A DNA stretch of 32,352 nucleotides from Nostoc sp. NMS8 (GTDB lineage: Bacteria; Cyanobacteriota; Cyanobacteriia; Cyanobacteriales; Nostocaceae): the NCBI RefSeq assembly GCF_017115045.1, contig NZ_JABXKK010000057.1, positions 1 through 32,352 of the forward strand. Direction: 5' to 3'. A model generated the notes under the pieces. It was not told where the DNA came from. It was given only the letters and a program-made list of their open reading frames with translations, and did no database searches. Both the position numbers and the translations under genes were made by a program. Shown piece by piece: positions 16,396-24,954 of the stretch. Each line of letters begins with the position of its first letter. The first letter of the stretch is position 1.

Positions 16396-16764
16396 ATGAT
16401 ACTTACAAACTGGTTAAGTTCTGCACTTATCATTACTTCTATTACTTTTATACCTGGAATTGCTGGCGCTCAAACAGCTAATACTAACAATAGTGGTGGA
16501 CAAATAAATACAGATGCCAAATATCTGCAACCCTTCAATATTGCCTTTCTAGCTTATCAAGGTTATTTAAAAGAGCAGGGTATTCCCAGTGGGGGCACTT
16601 TGTTGTTTAAATACCAAACCGGAAACCTGACTGCCAAAGATGTGGTTCAGGCTGCTGTTAAAGCTAATAAGTTACCAGCGCAAGTTTTGAATGATTCAAG
16701 TTACGTCAACGCGGTTGAGTTACAGCTGACATCAATGGGCAGTACTAATGATTCATGTAACTAG
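16396..16764 (+). CDS. small secreted hypothetical protein
   Basis: A 122-residue protein with a clear signal peptide: a hydrophobic core LIITSITFIPGI with a likely signal-peptidase site after AGA (residues 23-25). The mature part has a polar NTNNSGGQINTD stretch, then the block YLQPFNIAFLAYQGYLKEQG, a GNLTAKDVVQAAVKANKLP segment and a C-terminal helix. It should be exported to the periplasm or medium. A ribosome-binding site (atgagga) precedes the ATG. It lies 73 bp after its shorter relative and converges on the glutamine-synthetase-like gene. I do not recognise a named family. Confidence 0.75.
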   Translation: MILTNWLSSALIITSITFIPGIAGAQTANTNNSGGQINTDAKYLQPFNIAFLAYQGYLKEQGIPSGGTLLFKYQTGNLTAKDVVQAAVKANKLPAQVLNDSSYVNAVELQLTSMGSTNDSCN

Positions 16765-16850
16765 AATATAGGTTTGCCAAGTTCGTAACGTTACAGCAAA
16801 AACTAAGTTGTCAGGAGTGCTGAAATCAATTTCCGCATCTTCTAATAACT

Positions 16851-18200
16851 TTAGTATTTCTCTAATAAAAGCTTTACTTCTGCCTCCAATTCCCAATCTT
16901 TCATGGCTGACCACTCAGCTTGACGGACTGCTAAAAATGCTTGCGATAAATCTGGATTTAAAGCATTTAAAAGAATATTATTCTGTTTTAGGCAGTCTAG
17001 AGCCTCGCCAAGACTTTGTGGTAAAAGGTCAATACCATTGGCATAACGTTCCTCAATTGGTAGGTATCCGGGGTCTTGTGCAACAGGATTTCCCGGTTTT
17101 AAACTTCGTTGTACACCATCAAGTCCGGCTGCAATCACCGCACCTAAAGCGAGGTAAGGATTGGCTGACGCATCAACGGTTTTTAACTCAAAATGGCTGG
17201 AACCGTTGAATCCAGGATTGCTGGGCACTCTCACGGCAGCCTCACGGTTGTCTAGTCCCCAACAACGGAAAGCACCACTCCAGCTATGAGGACGAATGCG
17301 GCGGTAAGAATTAGTACTAGGAGTAGTTAAGGTCATTAATGTTGGCAGATGATCGAGTATACCAGCAATAAATGCTTGGCCTATCTGGGAAACACCGCAG
17401 ATATCTTGAGGATCTGGTAGGATATTTTGTCCGTTACGCCAGAGGCTAAGATGGATATGGCAACCGCTACCAGCCGCATCTGGGAAAATTTTGGGTAAGA
17501 AAGAAGCTGTAAGATTATGGTGATGAGCGATCGCTCTCACGGTTTCTCTAAAGCTAATCTGCCAATCAGCTGCCCGTAAAGCATCAGTATATCGCATAGA
17601 GATTTCCTGTTGACCTGGGCCAGATTCGGGATAATATTGCTCAACAGGAATTTTTTGGGCAATGAGTGCTTCGACTATCTCATCAATTACTTCTTGATGG
17701 ATATCCATTGCTTGAGTCGAAGCAAAAACTGTGGAATCTACTGGTATAATTCCCTCAGATGTTTGCCGTAATAAATAAAATTCATTTTCAAATGCAGCTT
17801 TAATTTCTAACCCCTCGCGTCTGGCCGCCTCAATCATCCGTATCAGAAAATTACGGGGACATAACGCCCAAGGACTCCTGTTAAGTACCATGTTCCCCAT
17901 TACACGAGCATGACTTGGAGCGTAAGGTAAAGGAGTGAAGCTAAACCAATCTGGTACTAGGCGGATTTCGCCTACTGGCCCTAGACCAGTTTCAGGGATG
18001 ACAGCATCATACATTACAGGTACTCCCTGTTGTCCAGCAGAAATGCCTACACCATAGTCAAAGTAGTGGGATAACATATCGACATGAACAGCTTTGCCAC
18101 GAATGATGTTGGCGTTGTCACACCAAAGGATACGGACAAACCTAACTCCAGCTTCCTGAAGAGATTTTCTGACTTTCTTAAATGCTTTATTTGCAGCCAT
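16851..18200 (-). CDS. glutamine synthetase family protein (GlnA/PuuA-like ligase)
   Basis: A 449-residue cytoplasmic ATP-dependent amide ligase of the glutamine synthetase superfamily. The β-grasp N-terminus (VRILWCDNANIIRGKAV) is followed by the catalytic domain with metal ligands FENEFYLL (E138, E140), GQQEISMRY (E199) and GCHIHLSLW (H248), and the substrate/ATP-site arginines in NSYRRIRPHSW and DNREAAVRVP. It is shorter and more divergent than GlnA type I (about 470 residues) and lacks a recognisable adenylylation tyrosine loop. In bacteria such paralogs often ligate glutamate to amines (for example γ-glutamylputrescine synthetase). The true substrate cannot be read from the sequence. It is divergent from the ARMT1/DUF89 gene across a 99-bp shared promoter region. 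Confidence 0.88.
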   Translation of the reverse strand: MAANKAFKKVRKSLQEAGVRFVRILWCDNANIIRGKAVHVDMLSHYFDYGVGISAGQQGVPVMYDAVIPETGLGPVGEIRLVPDWFSFTPLPYAPSHARVMGNMVLNRSPWALCPRNFLIRMIEAARREGLEIKAAFENEFYLLRQTSEGIIPVDSTVFASTQAMDIHQEVIDEIVEALIAQKIPVEQYYPESGPGQQEISMRYTDALRAADWQISFRETVRAIAHHHNLTASFLPKIFPDAAGSGCHIHLSLWRNGQNILPDPQDICGVSQIGQAFIAGILDHLPTLMTLTTPSTNSYRRIRPHSWSGAFRCWGLDNREAAVRVPSNPGFNGSSHFELKTVDASANPYLALGAVIAAGLDGVQRSLKPGNPVAQDPGYLPIEERYANGIDLLPQSLGEALDCLKQNNILLNALNPDLSQAFLAVRQAEWSAMKDWELEAEVKLLLEKY

Positions 18201-18299
18201 CGGTCAATTTATCCCGCTATTGAGTTGATTTGACAATTCTCCCACCTCATTTTCACGTTCAAGCTAGAATAACTAGAAATATGAGGATAAGAAAAGTTT

Positions 18300-19532
18300 G
18301 TGGTGAATATATCCCACATCCCCAAATTACCCATACCACCATCTCTTTTGGGGTCAGAAATCGGTTCTTTTACTGAGTTTACCGTTACTCAACGAATACC
18401 TGCGATCGCACGCCGAGTTATCGCTGAAAATAATTTCTCATCTGAGATTAATACCAGCTTAGAAAACCTGGCTACAGAACTGCCAACAGGATTTTTACAA
18501 CCTCTTGTAAATGACACTGCTATAGATTTTTCTGCCTGGAATACATATTTAGAATTCTATAAGGGTCAGCGTTGGGTAGATGTTCCTTGGTTTTTTGCCG
18601 AAACTTATTTTTATCGATTAATTCTGGAAATTACCAATTATTTTCGCCCTGGTGTATGGCAACGTATTGATCCATTTGAGTTACAAAAATCTCAAGGCTT
18701 GGAAGCATCTCTAGACTCGATTATTTTGCTATGTGGTCAAGTCAACAATTGGTTAGATAATTCCCAAATAGGGGAAAAATCAAACCAAACAGCTTTAATT
18801 GCACTTTTATATTTTGCTTTGTGGGGAAATCGAGTTGACTTGAGTTTATGGTCAGCATTCGAGAATGACCGGAGTCGTTTTGATATTCAAACCCAATTAG
18901 CTCACATCTTAGTAAATGATGCCTCCCAAGTCGCGGAATTATTAACTACTTCTCATGGTGGACGAATTGATTTTGTTGTAGATAATGCTGGCTTTGAACT
19001 TGTTTGTGACTTATCTTTAGCGGATTTTTTATTAAGCAGCGGACTGGGTAATCAGGTTTACCTACACTTAAAGCCACATCCGACTTTTGTATCTGATGCC
19101 ATGATTAAGGATGTAGATTACACAATAAAATTTTTAGCCGCAAGTGGACATCAACAAGTTAAATTTTTTGCTCAAAGATTGCAAGAAAATATTGCATCAG
19201 GGCGTTTAGTACTATCTGAAAATTACTTTTGGACATCGCCTTTAGCATTTTGGGAAATATCTAACTCCCTCAAAAATGAATTAGCCAATGCGAGTTTGGT
19301 TATAGTCAAAGGAGATGCAAATTATCGCCGATTATTAGGCGATCGCCACTGGGATTTTACCACTAACATTGCAGATATAGTTTGCTATTTACCCGTGCCA
19401 ATGGTAGCTTTACGCACCCTGAAGTCAGAAGTTGCAGTTGGTTTAAAACCAGAAATTATTGAGAAAGTAGCAAAAACTGACTCTTCTTGGTTAACAAATG
19501 GACAGTGGGGTGTGATTCAGTTGGTGCTTTAG
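18300..19532 (+). CDS. ARMT1/DUF89-type damage-control phosphatase domain protein
   Basis: A 410-residue protein of the DUF89/ARMT1 family, metal-dependent phosphatases proposed to hydrolyse damaged or harmful phospho-metabolites. Key features are VPWFFAETYFYRLILE (about 95-110), the metal-site signature DFVVDNAGFELVCDL (D228, N229, D237), a HLKPHPTFVSDA segment (about 256-267), and the late VKGDANYRRLLGDRHW block that completes the active site. It starts with GTG at 18300, and a second GTG follows immediately, so the start may be one codon later. It is divergent from the glutamine-synthetase-like gene. No signal peptide. Confidence 0.88.
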   Translation: MVNISHIPKLPIPPSLLGSEIGSFTEFTVTQRIPAIARRVIAENNFSSEINTSLENLATELPTGFLQPLVNDTAIDFSAWNTYLEFYKGQRWVDVPWFFAETYFYRLILEITNYFRPGVWQRIDPFELQKSQGLEASLDSIILLCGQVNNWLDNSQIGEKSNQTALIALLYFALWGNRVDLSLWSAFENDRSRFDIQTQLAHILVNDASQVAELLTTSHGGRIDFVVDNAGFELVCDLSLADFLLSSGLGNQVYLHLKPHPTFVSDAMIKDVDYTIKFLAASGHQQVKFFAQRLQENIASGRLVLSENYFWTSPLAFWEISNSLKNELANASLVIVKGDANYRRLLGDRHWDFTTNIADIVCYLPVPMVALRTLKSEVAVGLKPEIIEKVAKTDSSWLTNGQWGVIQLVL

Positions 19533-19658
19533 ACGATTTTAAAAAATTGAGATAATTTGTAAGAGAAGTATACGTATCTTCACTACTTCTAGCGTCGTCT
19601 ACCCTACCCGTAGCACCACAACCAGCTTAGGATAGACTAGAAGCAATTTTTGAGGAAA

Positions 19659-19874
19659 ATGGTAGAAAAAATCACAGCTGTCTTTAATGGCAAAGTGTTC
19701 TATCCGGCAGAACCGATCGCACTGCCAATCAATACCCGCGTGCGAATGAGTATTGAAATTTTACCGCCAAGTGAACATGAAACGGTATCATTTTTGCAAA
19801 CGGCGCGCTCGCTCAATCTCGAAGGGCCGCCTGACTGGTCTAGCAATATAGATAAATATTTATACAGTAAGTAA
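19659..19874 (+). CDS. antitoxin of a VapBC-like pair (DUF104/AF2212-like)
   Basis: A 71-residue protein starting MVEKITAVFNGKVFYP. Its short β-rich N-terminus (ITAVFNGKVFYPAEPIALP, then TRVRMSIEI) resembles the AF2212/DUF104-like antitoxin group. Its C-terminal tail (GPPDWSSNIDKYLYSK) would bind the toxin. I chose the ATG at 19659, with gagga just upstream, over an in-frame TTG at 19650. The PIN toxin starts 7 nt after its stop, so the two are co-expressed. It should neutralise the toxin and repress its own promoter. Confidence 0.78.
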   Translation: MVEKITAVFNGKVFYPAEPIALPINTRVRMSIEILPPSEHETVSFLQTARSLNLEGPPDWSSNIDKYLYSK

Positions 19875-19881
19875 ACTTTAC

Positions 19882-20307
19882 ATGCATTCTGAAGTCTTTC
19901 TTGATACATCATTTGCTATTGCCTTATCTGCACCGAGCGATCGCCTGCATGACCGAGCCTTGCATCTGGCTAAAATGTTACAAGCAGCAGAAACTCGTTT
20001 GGTGACAACACAGGCGGTAATGTTGGAAATTGGCAATGCCTTATCCCAACAACCTTATCGTCAGGCGGCAATCATATTATTAAATTCTCTAGTAGCAGAC
20101 TCCAAAGTAGAAATTGTCCCCCTTTCCCAGGAACTCTACGAACGTGCTTTCCAGCTATATCGTGAACGAACAGAGAAAGAATGGGGATTTGTCGATTGCG
20201 TATCTTTTATTGTCATGCAATATAGCGGAATCACTGAAGCACTGACTGCCGATGAGCATTTTCAACAAGCAGGCTTTCGAGCATTATTGCGAGAGAATTT
20301 GCCGTAG
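19882..20307 (+). CDS. PIN-domain toxin (VapC-like ribonuclease)
   Basis: A 141-residue PIN-domain protein. The acidic catalytic set is visible: D8 in FLDTSFAIAL, E49 in MLEIGNAL, D105 in GFVDCVSF and D124 in LTADEHFQQAGF. Such toxins cleave RNA (tRNA or rRNA in studied members) in a Mg2+-dependent way when the antitoxin is lost. It lies 7 nt downstream of the antitoxin gene. All catalytic residues are present, so it should be active. The cellular RNA target cannot be inferred. Confidence 0.9.
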   Translation: MHSEVFLDTSFAIALSAPSDRLHDRALHLAKMLQAAETRLVTTQAVMLEIGNALSQQPYRQAAIILLNSLVADSKVEIVPLSQELYERAFQLYRERTEKEWGFVDCVSFIVMQYSGITEALTADEHFQQAGFRALLRENLP

Positions 20308-20312
20308 GGATG

Positions 20313-20395
20313 GGGATTGGGGACTGGGAATTGGGAATTGGGCATAAGGAAGAAACTTGTTCAATAATTTCCCCTTGTCCCTAGTCCCCAATCCC
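20313..20395. repeat. G-rich inverted repeat after the toxin gene
   Basis: gggattggggactggga (20313-20329) pairs with tccctagtccccaatccc (20378-20395), leaving a single bulged base, across a 48-bp spacer. Short heptamer runs (attggga attgggc) lie in the spacer. It starts 6 bp after the toxin stop. It may serve as a transcript end but looks like the dispersed G-rich repeats of this genome. Confidence 0.7.
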
Positions 20396-20454
20396 TAATC
20401 CTTATTATTTCGTTACAATTGGCGTGTGCATTAGGCATTCAAGAGTTATCAGCC

Positions 20455-22023
20455 ATGAAATTGATTTCCGATCCACCGATTCCTGTGAAAATTCAAAAGA
20501 TGAAGGAACGGGTGCGGTGGATGCATCCAAGTTTTGTGCAACGGGGAATTGACCAAACTAGTATAGTTATTGACGATCGCAGAGAAGATAATCCAGAATT
20601 TTCCTTTATGGTTATCGGTGATTCTGGCACTAAATCCCATTCTCGACACCACCCCCAACGAAAAGTTGCCGAACTGATGCTTCCTCACCGCGATGATTGC
20701 AGTTTTGTGTTGCACACAGGCGATGTTATCTATGTGGTGGGTTCCCAAGAGTATTATTCAACAAACTTTATTGAGCCTTATCGGGAATTTCTTGTCGGTG
20801 GTGACAACCCGAAAAGTATTCCTTATGACCGCATGGTGTTTAATCTGCCGTTCTTGCCAGTACTCGGTAATCATGATTACTACGATGTGCCGTTGATGTA
20901 CCGTTTAGTTACTGGTACAACATCCTCACTACGTCACCTGTTCCGCTACAAAGATATTGAGATTGGCTGGCATGGATCGTATCAAGGTAATGCTTATGCA
21001 CGGGCATTTCTGGATTACACCCAGGCAATATCTCCACAAGAGTTAGAACGTCATTTAGATCGGCACTACACCGCGAAGACCGACACAGGACGATGTTTGC
21101 GTTACGAACCTGGACAGTTTACCCGCTTACCCAATCGCTATTACACCTTTCGTTACGGCGGGATTGACTTTTTCGCACTGGATTCTAATACCTTTAATAC
21201 ACCGTCACCTCTACCTGCAACTCAAGAGGGAGAAATTTACCGTCAGGAATTGCAAAAGCGTCGCCATGAGATCGATCGAGAAGAATTGCAGATTTTGAAA
21301 ATATGCGATCGCCTCAACCCTGATAAACCCACCGAAGCGGAACAACTCGATGACCTTAGCGCCAAATTAGACCAAATCAACGAGATCAAAATTGACATTG
21401 AAAAACAATTGGCATCTCACAAAATGCCTGCGATCGATTTTGAACAACTTGAATGGTTGCGAAGCAGACTAATCGAATCTTGGAATAACTCTGAAGTGCG
21501 CGGACGTGTAATCTTTTTCCACCATCCCCCATACGTCACAGAAGCTACTAAGTGGAATCAGGCACAAACCTTGGCGGTTCGCCACCGCTTGCGCTGGGTG
21601 TTTGAACAAGTAGCAGAAACTCTTGCTTCTTTAATTAAAGAACGTCCCATAGTCGATTTGATTTTAAACGGTCACGCTCACTGTTTGGAGCATCTTTGCA
21701 CAACTGATACCGGATTTGCTGACTCCCACATTAACTGCATTATCTCTGGCGGTAGTGGTCATCGTCCCCGTTATCAACGGCGAGGGGGGACTGAATTGAT
21801 GGAGACTTTTACTGAAATTGCAGGTAAACCCAGCCGGAAAGTTGCAGATTCAATGCTTTTTGTGGGTCGTCATGACTACAATTTCCAGAACCGACTACCT
21901 TACTCATGTGTGCGGATTGATGTTTTGGATGGTAGCCCGCCCAAGTTTATCATTAGACCGCTAATTACTGAACGGGTTGAAGATAAATGGCATAACACTG
22001 AACTTGAACCTTTTGTGATTTAA
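20455..22023 (+). CDS. calcineurin-like metallophosphoesterase
   Basis: A 522-residue metallophosphoesterase with all core motifs: FMVIGDSG (D56), HTGDVIY (D90), LGNHDYYD (about 138-145), FFHHPPY (about 355) and NGHAHCLEH (about 405). These bind two metals and hydrolyse phosphate mono- or diesters. About 60 charged residues at roughly 259-322 (RQELQKRRHEIDREELQ ... LDDLSAKLDQINEIK) form a predicted coiled-coil insertion before the HHPPY strand, unlike minimal family members. There is no signal peptide, so it is cytoplasmic. I prefer the ATG at 20455 over an upstream TTG at 20419. The substrate is unknown. Confidence 0.9.
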   Translation: MKLISDPPIPVKIQKMKERVRWMHPSFVQRGIDQTSIVIDDRREDNPEFSFMVIGDSGTKSHSRHHPQRKVAELMLPHRDDCSFVLHTGDVIYVVGSQEYYSTNFIEPYREFLVGGDNPKSIPYDRMVFNLPFLPVLGNHDYYDVPLMYRLVTGTTSSLRHLFRYKDIEIGWHGSYQGNAYARAFLDYTQAISPQELERHLDRHYTAKTDTGRCLRYEPGQFTRLPNRYYTFRYGGIDFFALDSNTFNTPSPLPATQEGEIYRQELQKRRHEIDREELQILKICDRLNPDKPTEAEQLDDLSAKLDQINEIKIDIEKQLASHKMPAIDFEQLEWLRSRLIESWNNSEVRGRVIFFHHPPYVTEATKWNQAQTLAVRHRLRWVFEQVAETLASLIKERPIVDLILNGHAHCLEHLCTTDTGFADSHINCIISGGSGHRPRYQRRGGTELMETFTEIAGKPSRKVADSMLFVGRHDYNFQNRLPYSCVRIDVLDGSPPKFIIRPLITERVEDKWHNTELEPFVI

Positions 22024-22042
22024 AGGGAATGCCGCGATTAAT

Positions 22043-22062
22043 AGACGCGATTCATCGCGTCT
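22043..22062. repeat. dispersed hairpin between convergent genes
   Basis: agacgcga / tcgcgtct is a perfect 8-bp stem with loop ttca. It sits in the 55-bp gap between two convergent genes, where it could end transcription from both sides. An imperfect relative occurs at 14789-14812, so it is probably a small dispersed repeat. Confidence 0.65.
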
Positions 22063-22078
22063 CTACAAATTACCCATG

Positions 22079-23434
22079 TCACTTAAAAATCGAATCTAAA
22101 CGCTGCTGAGTTACTTTCAGTGATTCTGCTGGCGAACTTTTGCCCAACAATACAGATTCAATTGCCCGACCTACACTGTCAGAAATCCGATTGTAACCAG
22201 GAAATATTGGACGCGATCGCCCGTATTTAGCTTGATCTAAAAATACCTTTACCTGTGGGATTTTTTTGATAAAATTCTGATATTTTTGACTTTCACGAGA
22301 CTTCAAATTCACTGGTAAATAGCCAGTTCCCAATGCTAATTCTGTCTGAAATTCTTCACTTAAAGCATATTCGACAAACTTAAACGCTGCTCTTTGACGT
22401 TCTAGTGTAGTTTTGAAAAAGAAGAGATTCTCACCGCCAATAATAGTAGCAGGTTTCTGCCCAACTGGAATGGGAAAGACATCAAAATCGATACCAGTCT
22501 CTTGAAATTCCCCCAGAGTCCAAGGGCCATTTAATTGCATTGCAACTTTGCCAGTTAGCAAGTCATCTGTTTCATAACCTCGTTCCGGGCCAGATAAAAT
22601 AGCGGAACCATCCGTAATTAAATTTCGCCAGAATTGCAAAGCTGCGATCGCCCCTTGATTATCTTCCAAATTTACTGCTGCGGCATTTTGTGAATCACCA
22701 CTCACCAAATCACCGCCACCACTCCACATAAATGGTAGCCAGGTGAATACTGTAAATTCTCCCTTCCCCAAAGGCAAAAACATCCCATATTGGTCGGTTC
22801 GCCCGTCACCATTGGTATCACGAGTTAATTTTTTTGCAACTTGTCCAAACTCTTGCCAAGTACTGGGTAATTCAGTAATTCCCGCAGCCTTAAACAAACT
22901 CGGACGGTAAAAAATACCAACGTTATTCGTAGCAAAGGGCACAGACCAAATCTTACCGTTGTATTTCATTGATCCATACAAAGCCGGGTCAATTTCGGCT
23001 TTTACTGGAGATTTTTCCAGCATTTCATCCAAAGGTAAAAGCGCATCGAGTTCTACTAATTGACCTGCGATCGTCGGATTGTACCACAACAAATCTGGAG
23101 GTGCGTTTCCTACCACCGCCGCTAAAATTTTGGGCGTTTGCTGATCCTGTTGCCCAATATAAAGCGACTCTACTTGGATATCTGAGTGGGATTGATTAAA
23201 CTTATCCACCAGCTTTTGCAGCACATCCCGATTTGGCCGCGGATTGACACCTTGCCAAAGAGTTAAATGAATTACTTTATCTTCCTTAATACCAGGTAAG
23301 ATACTTTGACATCCAACTAAAGCTAGTATGCCCATCAATAATACAAGCAGTAAGCTCCGAAAGTAGCGTGACACTTTCTTGATTTTTCGCTTGGCATAGT
23401 GAGGAGGGTTAAAGAAATCGTGCATAATATTCAT
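22079..23434 (-). CDS. ABC transporter sugar-binding lipoprotein (family 1)
   Basis: A 451-residue extracellular solute-binding protein of the family 1 (MalE/UgpB-like) type. After a basic leader and hydrophobic core (LLLVLLMGILAL), the lipobox LVGC gives a lipid-modified Cys at 42, so the mature protein is membrane-anchored on the periplasmic side. The mature part shows family traits: LTLWQGVNPRPNRD, FNQSHSDIQVE, PDLLWYNP, NGKIWSVPFATNNVGIFY, DTNGDGRTDQYG and GPWTLGEF. It binds a sugar or sugar-phosphate for import. The permeases and ATPase are not adjacent, so it must use distant partners. An in-frame ATG at codon 4 is an alternative start. It faces away from the YebC-family gene. Confidence 0.93.
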   Translation of the reverse strand: MNIMHDFFNPPHYAKRKIKKVSRYFRSLLLVLLMGILALVGCQSILPGIKEDKVIHLTLWQGVNPRPNRDVLQKLVDKFNQSHSDIQVESLYIGQQDQQTPKILAAVVGNAPPDLLWYNPTIAGQLVELDALLPLDEMLEKSPVKAEIDPALYGSMKYNGKIWSVPFATNNVGIFYRPSLFKAAGITELPSTWQEFGQVAKKLTRDTNGDGRTDQYGMFLPLGKGEFTVFTWLPFMWSGGGDLVSGDSQNAAAVNLEDNQGAIAALQFWRNLITDGSAILSGPERGYETDDLLTGKVAMQLNGPWTLGEFQETGIDFDVFPIPVGQKPATIIGGENLFFFKTTLERQRAAFKFVEYALSEEFQTELALGTGYLPVNLKSRESQKYQNFIKKIPQVKVFLDQAKYGRSRPIFPGYNRISDSVGRAIESVLLGKSSPAESLKVTQQRLDSIFK

Positions 23435-23469
23435 TAGATTGGGTATGGCAAAGGAGGAGGCAGGAGTTC

Positions 23470-23511
23470 TTTAATTTTTAATTTTTAATTTTTAATTTTT
23501 AATTTTTAATT
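23470..23511. repeat. tandem heptamer array (6 x tttaatt)
   Basis: Six perfect copies of tttaatt lie in the spacer between the sugar-binding protein and the YebC-family gene. Period 7 matches the arrays at 3011 and 10973, but the unit differs and the copies are perfect. Confidence 0.9.
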
Positions 23512-23607
23512 GATTTCTCCCCACTCACTTTTACCAAATGCACCTTTGCATCGGTGTAAAAGTTAGGTATATCCTAATCTTGAATAGAGTTTTGATAATT
23601 TCAAATT

Positions 23608-24366
23608 ATGGCAGGACATAGTAAATGGGCAAATATTAAGCGCCAAAAGGCGGTAGTAGATGCAAAAAAAGGAAAAACTTTCACTCAGTTATCCAGGGCG
23701 ATTATTGTTGCAGCTAGAAGCGGCGTACCAGATCCAGCTTTGAATTTTCAACTTCGCACGGCAGTTGACAAGGCAAAGGCTGCGAGTATCCCTAATGATA
23801 ATATTGAACGAGCGATCGCTAAAGGTGCAGGCACTTTTGGCGGCGATAATGCTACTTTTGAAGCGATTCGCTATGAAGGTTATGGCCCTGGTGGTGTAGC
23901 GATTTTAATTGAAGCCCTTACAGATAATCGCAATCGCACTGCTGCTGATTTGCGTGTAGCTTTTAGTAAAAATGGTGGCAATCTTGGTGAAACAGGTTGC
24001 GTTAGCTGGATGTTTGACCAAAAAGGCGTTTGTGTTGTACAGGGTGTGATTGACGAAGAACAGCTTTTAGAAGCATCCCTCGAAGGCGATGCCCAGTCTT
24101 ATGAAATGATTGAAGATGAGATGGCTGAGGTTTTTACTGATATTGGAAATTTAGAAACCCTTAGCCAGACACTCAAAAATCAAGGCTTTAAGGTAACTGA
24201 TGCCGAATTGCGCTGGATTCCTAGTAATAGTGTAGAAGTTACCGATCCCGATCAGGCGCGATCGCTTTTCAAGTTAATTGATACTCTAGAAGGATTGGAT
24301 GACGTGCAAAATGTCACAGCGAACTTTGACATAGCAGAAGAATTGATGGATATCAGCATTTACTAG
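23608..24366 (+). CDS. yebC: YebC/PmpR (TACO1) family protein
   Basis: A 252-residue protein with the full YebC/TACO1 layout. It begins MAGHSKWANIKRQKAVVDAK, continues FTQLSRAIIVAARSG, then IPNDNIERAIAKGAG, YEGYGPGGVAILIEALTDN, NGGNLGETGCVSWMF, and ends with the DVQNVTANFDI strand. Family members act as transcription regulators or as ribosome-associated factors that ease translation of proline-rich stretches. Which role applies here cannot be read from the sequence. Length and motifs are standard, and the gene stands alone. Confidence 0.96.
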   Translation: MAGHSKWANIKRQKAVVDAKKGKTFTQLSRAIIVAARSGVPDPALNFQLRTAVDKAKAASIPNDNIERAIAKGAGTFGGDNATFEAIRYEGYGPGGVAILIEALTDNRNRTAADLRVAFSKNGGNLGETGCVSWMFDQKGVCVVQGVIDEEQLLEASLEGDAQSYEMIEDEMAEVFTDIGNLETLSQTLKNQGFKVTDAELRWIPSNSVEVTDPDQARSLFKLIDTLEGLDDVQNVTANFDIAEELMDISIY

Positions 24367-24590
24367 TCAAAATTAACACAAACATCAGATCAAATTACAG
24401 TTACTTGGTTCTGATGTCAAAAATATTACATTTGTATAAAAATACTACCAAATATTATTACCATAGTATTCCGCTTAAGTCCTATATCTACGGATGTAAA
24501 AATAGACATGAAAGATTCATATCAATTACAAACTTATGACATACGCCTATTGGATAGTTAGATTGTTGATTACCTGATGAGGATTTTCAA

Positions 24591-24782
24591 GTGAATAAAT
24601 TCGCTAAAGCTTTACTTTTGGCTCTGGTATTTGCTGCTCCTGTAACCGTTTTTGCATCTCAAGCTCAAGCGAAAGGAACCCATGTTGCTAGTGTAAAAAG
24701 TGCTAAAGTTCATCACAAGAGACATCACAAGACACATCACAAGCGTCATGCTAAAAACCTAACTCATACACCTCATGCATAA
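24591..24782 (+). CDS. small secreted His/Lys-rich protein
   Basis: A 63-residue protein starting with GTG behind a gatgagga ribosome-binding site. A signal peptide is clear: KALLLALVFAAPVTVFA with cleavage likely near SQAQA (about 22-28). The mature part has about 35 residues and is dominated by repeated HHK/HHKR units (HHKRHHKTHHKRH). It is very basic and histidine-rich, so it could bind metal ions or polyanions outside the membrane. This is inference from composition. A strong terminator follows at 24870. I do not recognise a named family. Confidence 0.75.
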   Translation: MNKFAKALLLALVFAAPVTVFASQAQAKGTHVASVKSAKVHHKRHHKTHHKRHAKNLTHTPHA

Positions 24783-24869
24783 ATAGTTACTATTAATCGC
24801 AGAAGTTTATAGTAGCTCTGTAATAAAGTTTAGTGTTGGTTTAATCTGAAAAATAATTGTATTATTTAA

Positions 24870-24906
24870 CTCCGCTGAAATCCCTACCAATCAGCGGGGT
24901 TTTTTA
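24870..24906 (+). terminator. rho-independent terminator
   Basis: ctccgctga (24870-24878) pairs with tcagcgggg (24891-24899), one pair being a G-T, over a 12-nt loop, and is followed directly by seven T residues. It ends the transcript of the small His-rich gene. Confidence 0.88.
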
Positions 24907-24954
24907 TTAACTTGCTCATGAGGACGTGATCGCGTAGAAATCAAAGTTAAGATT

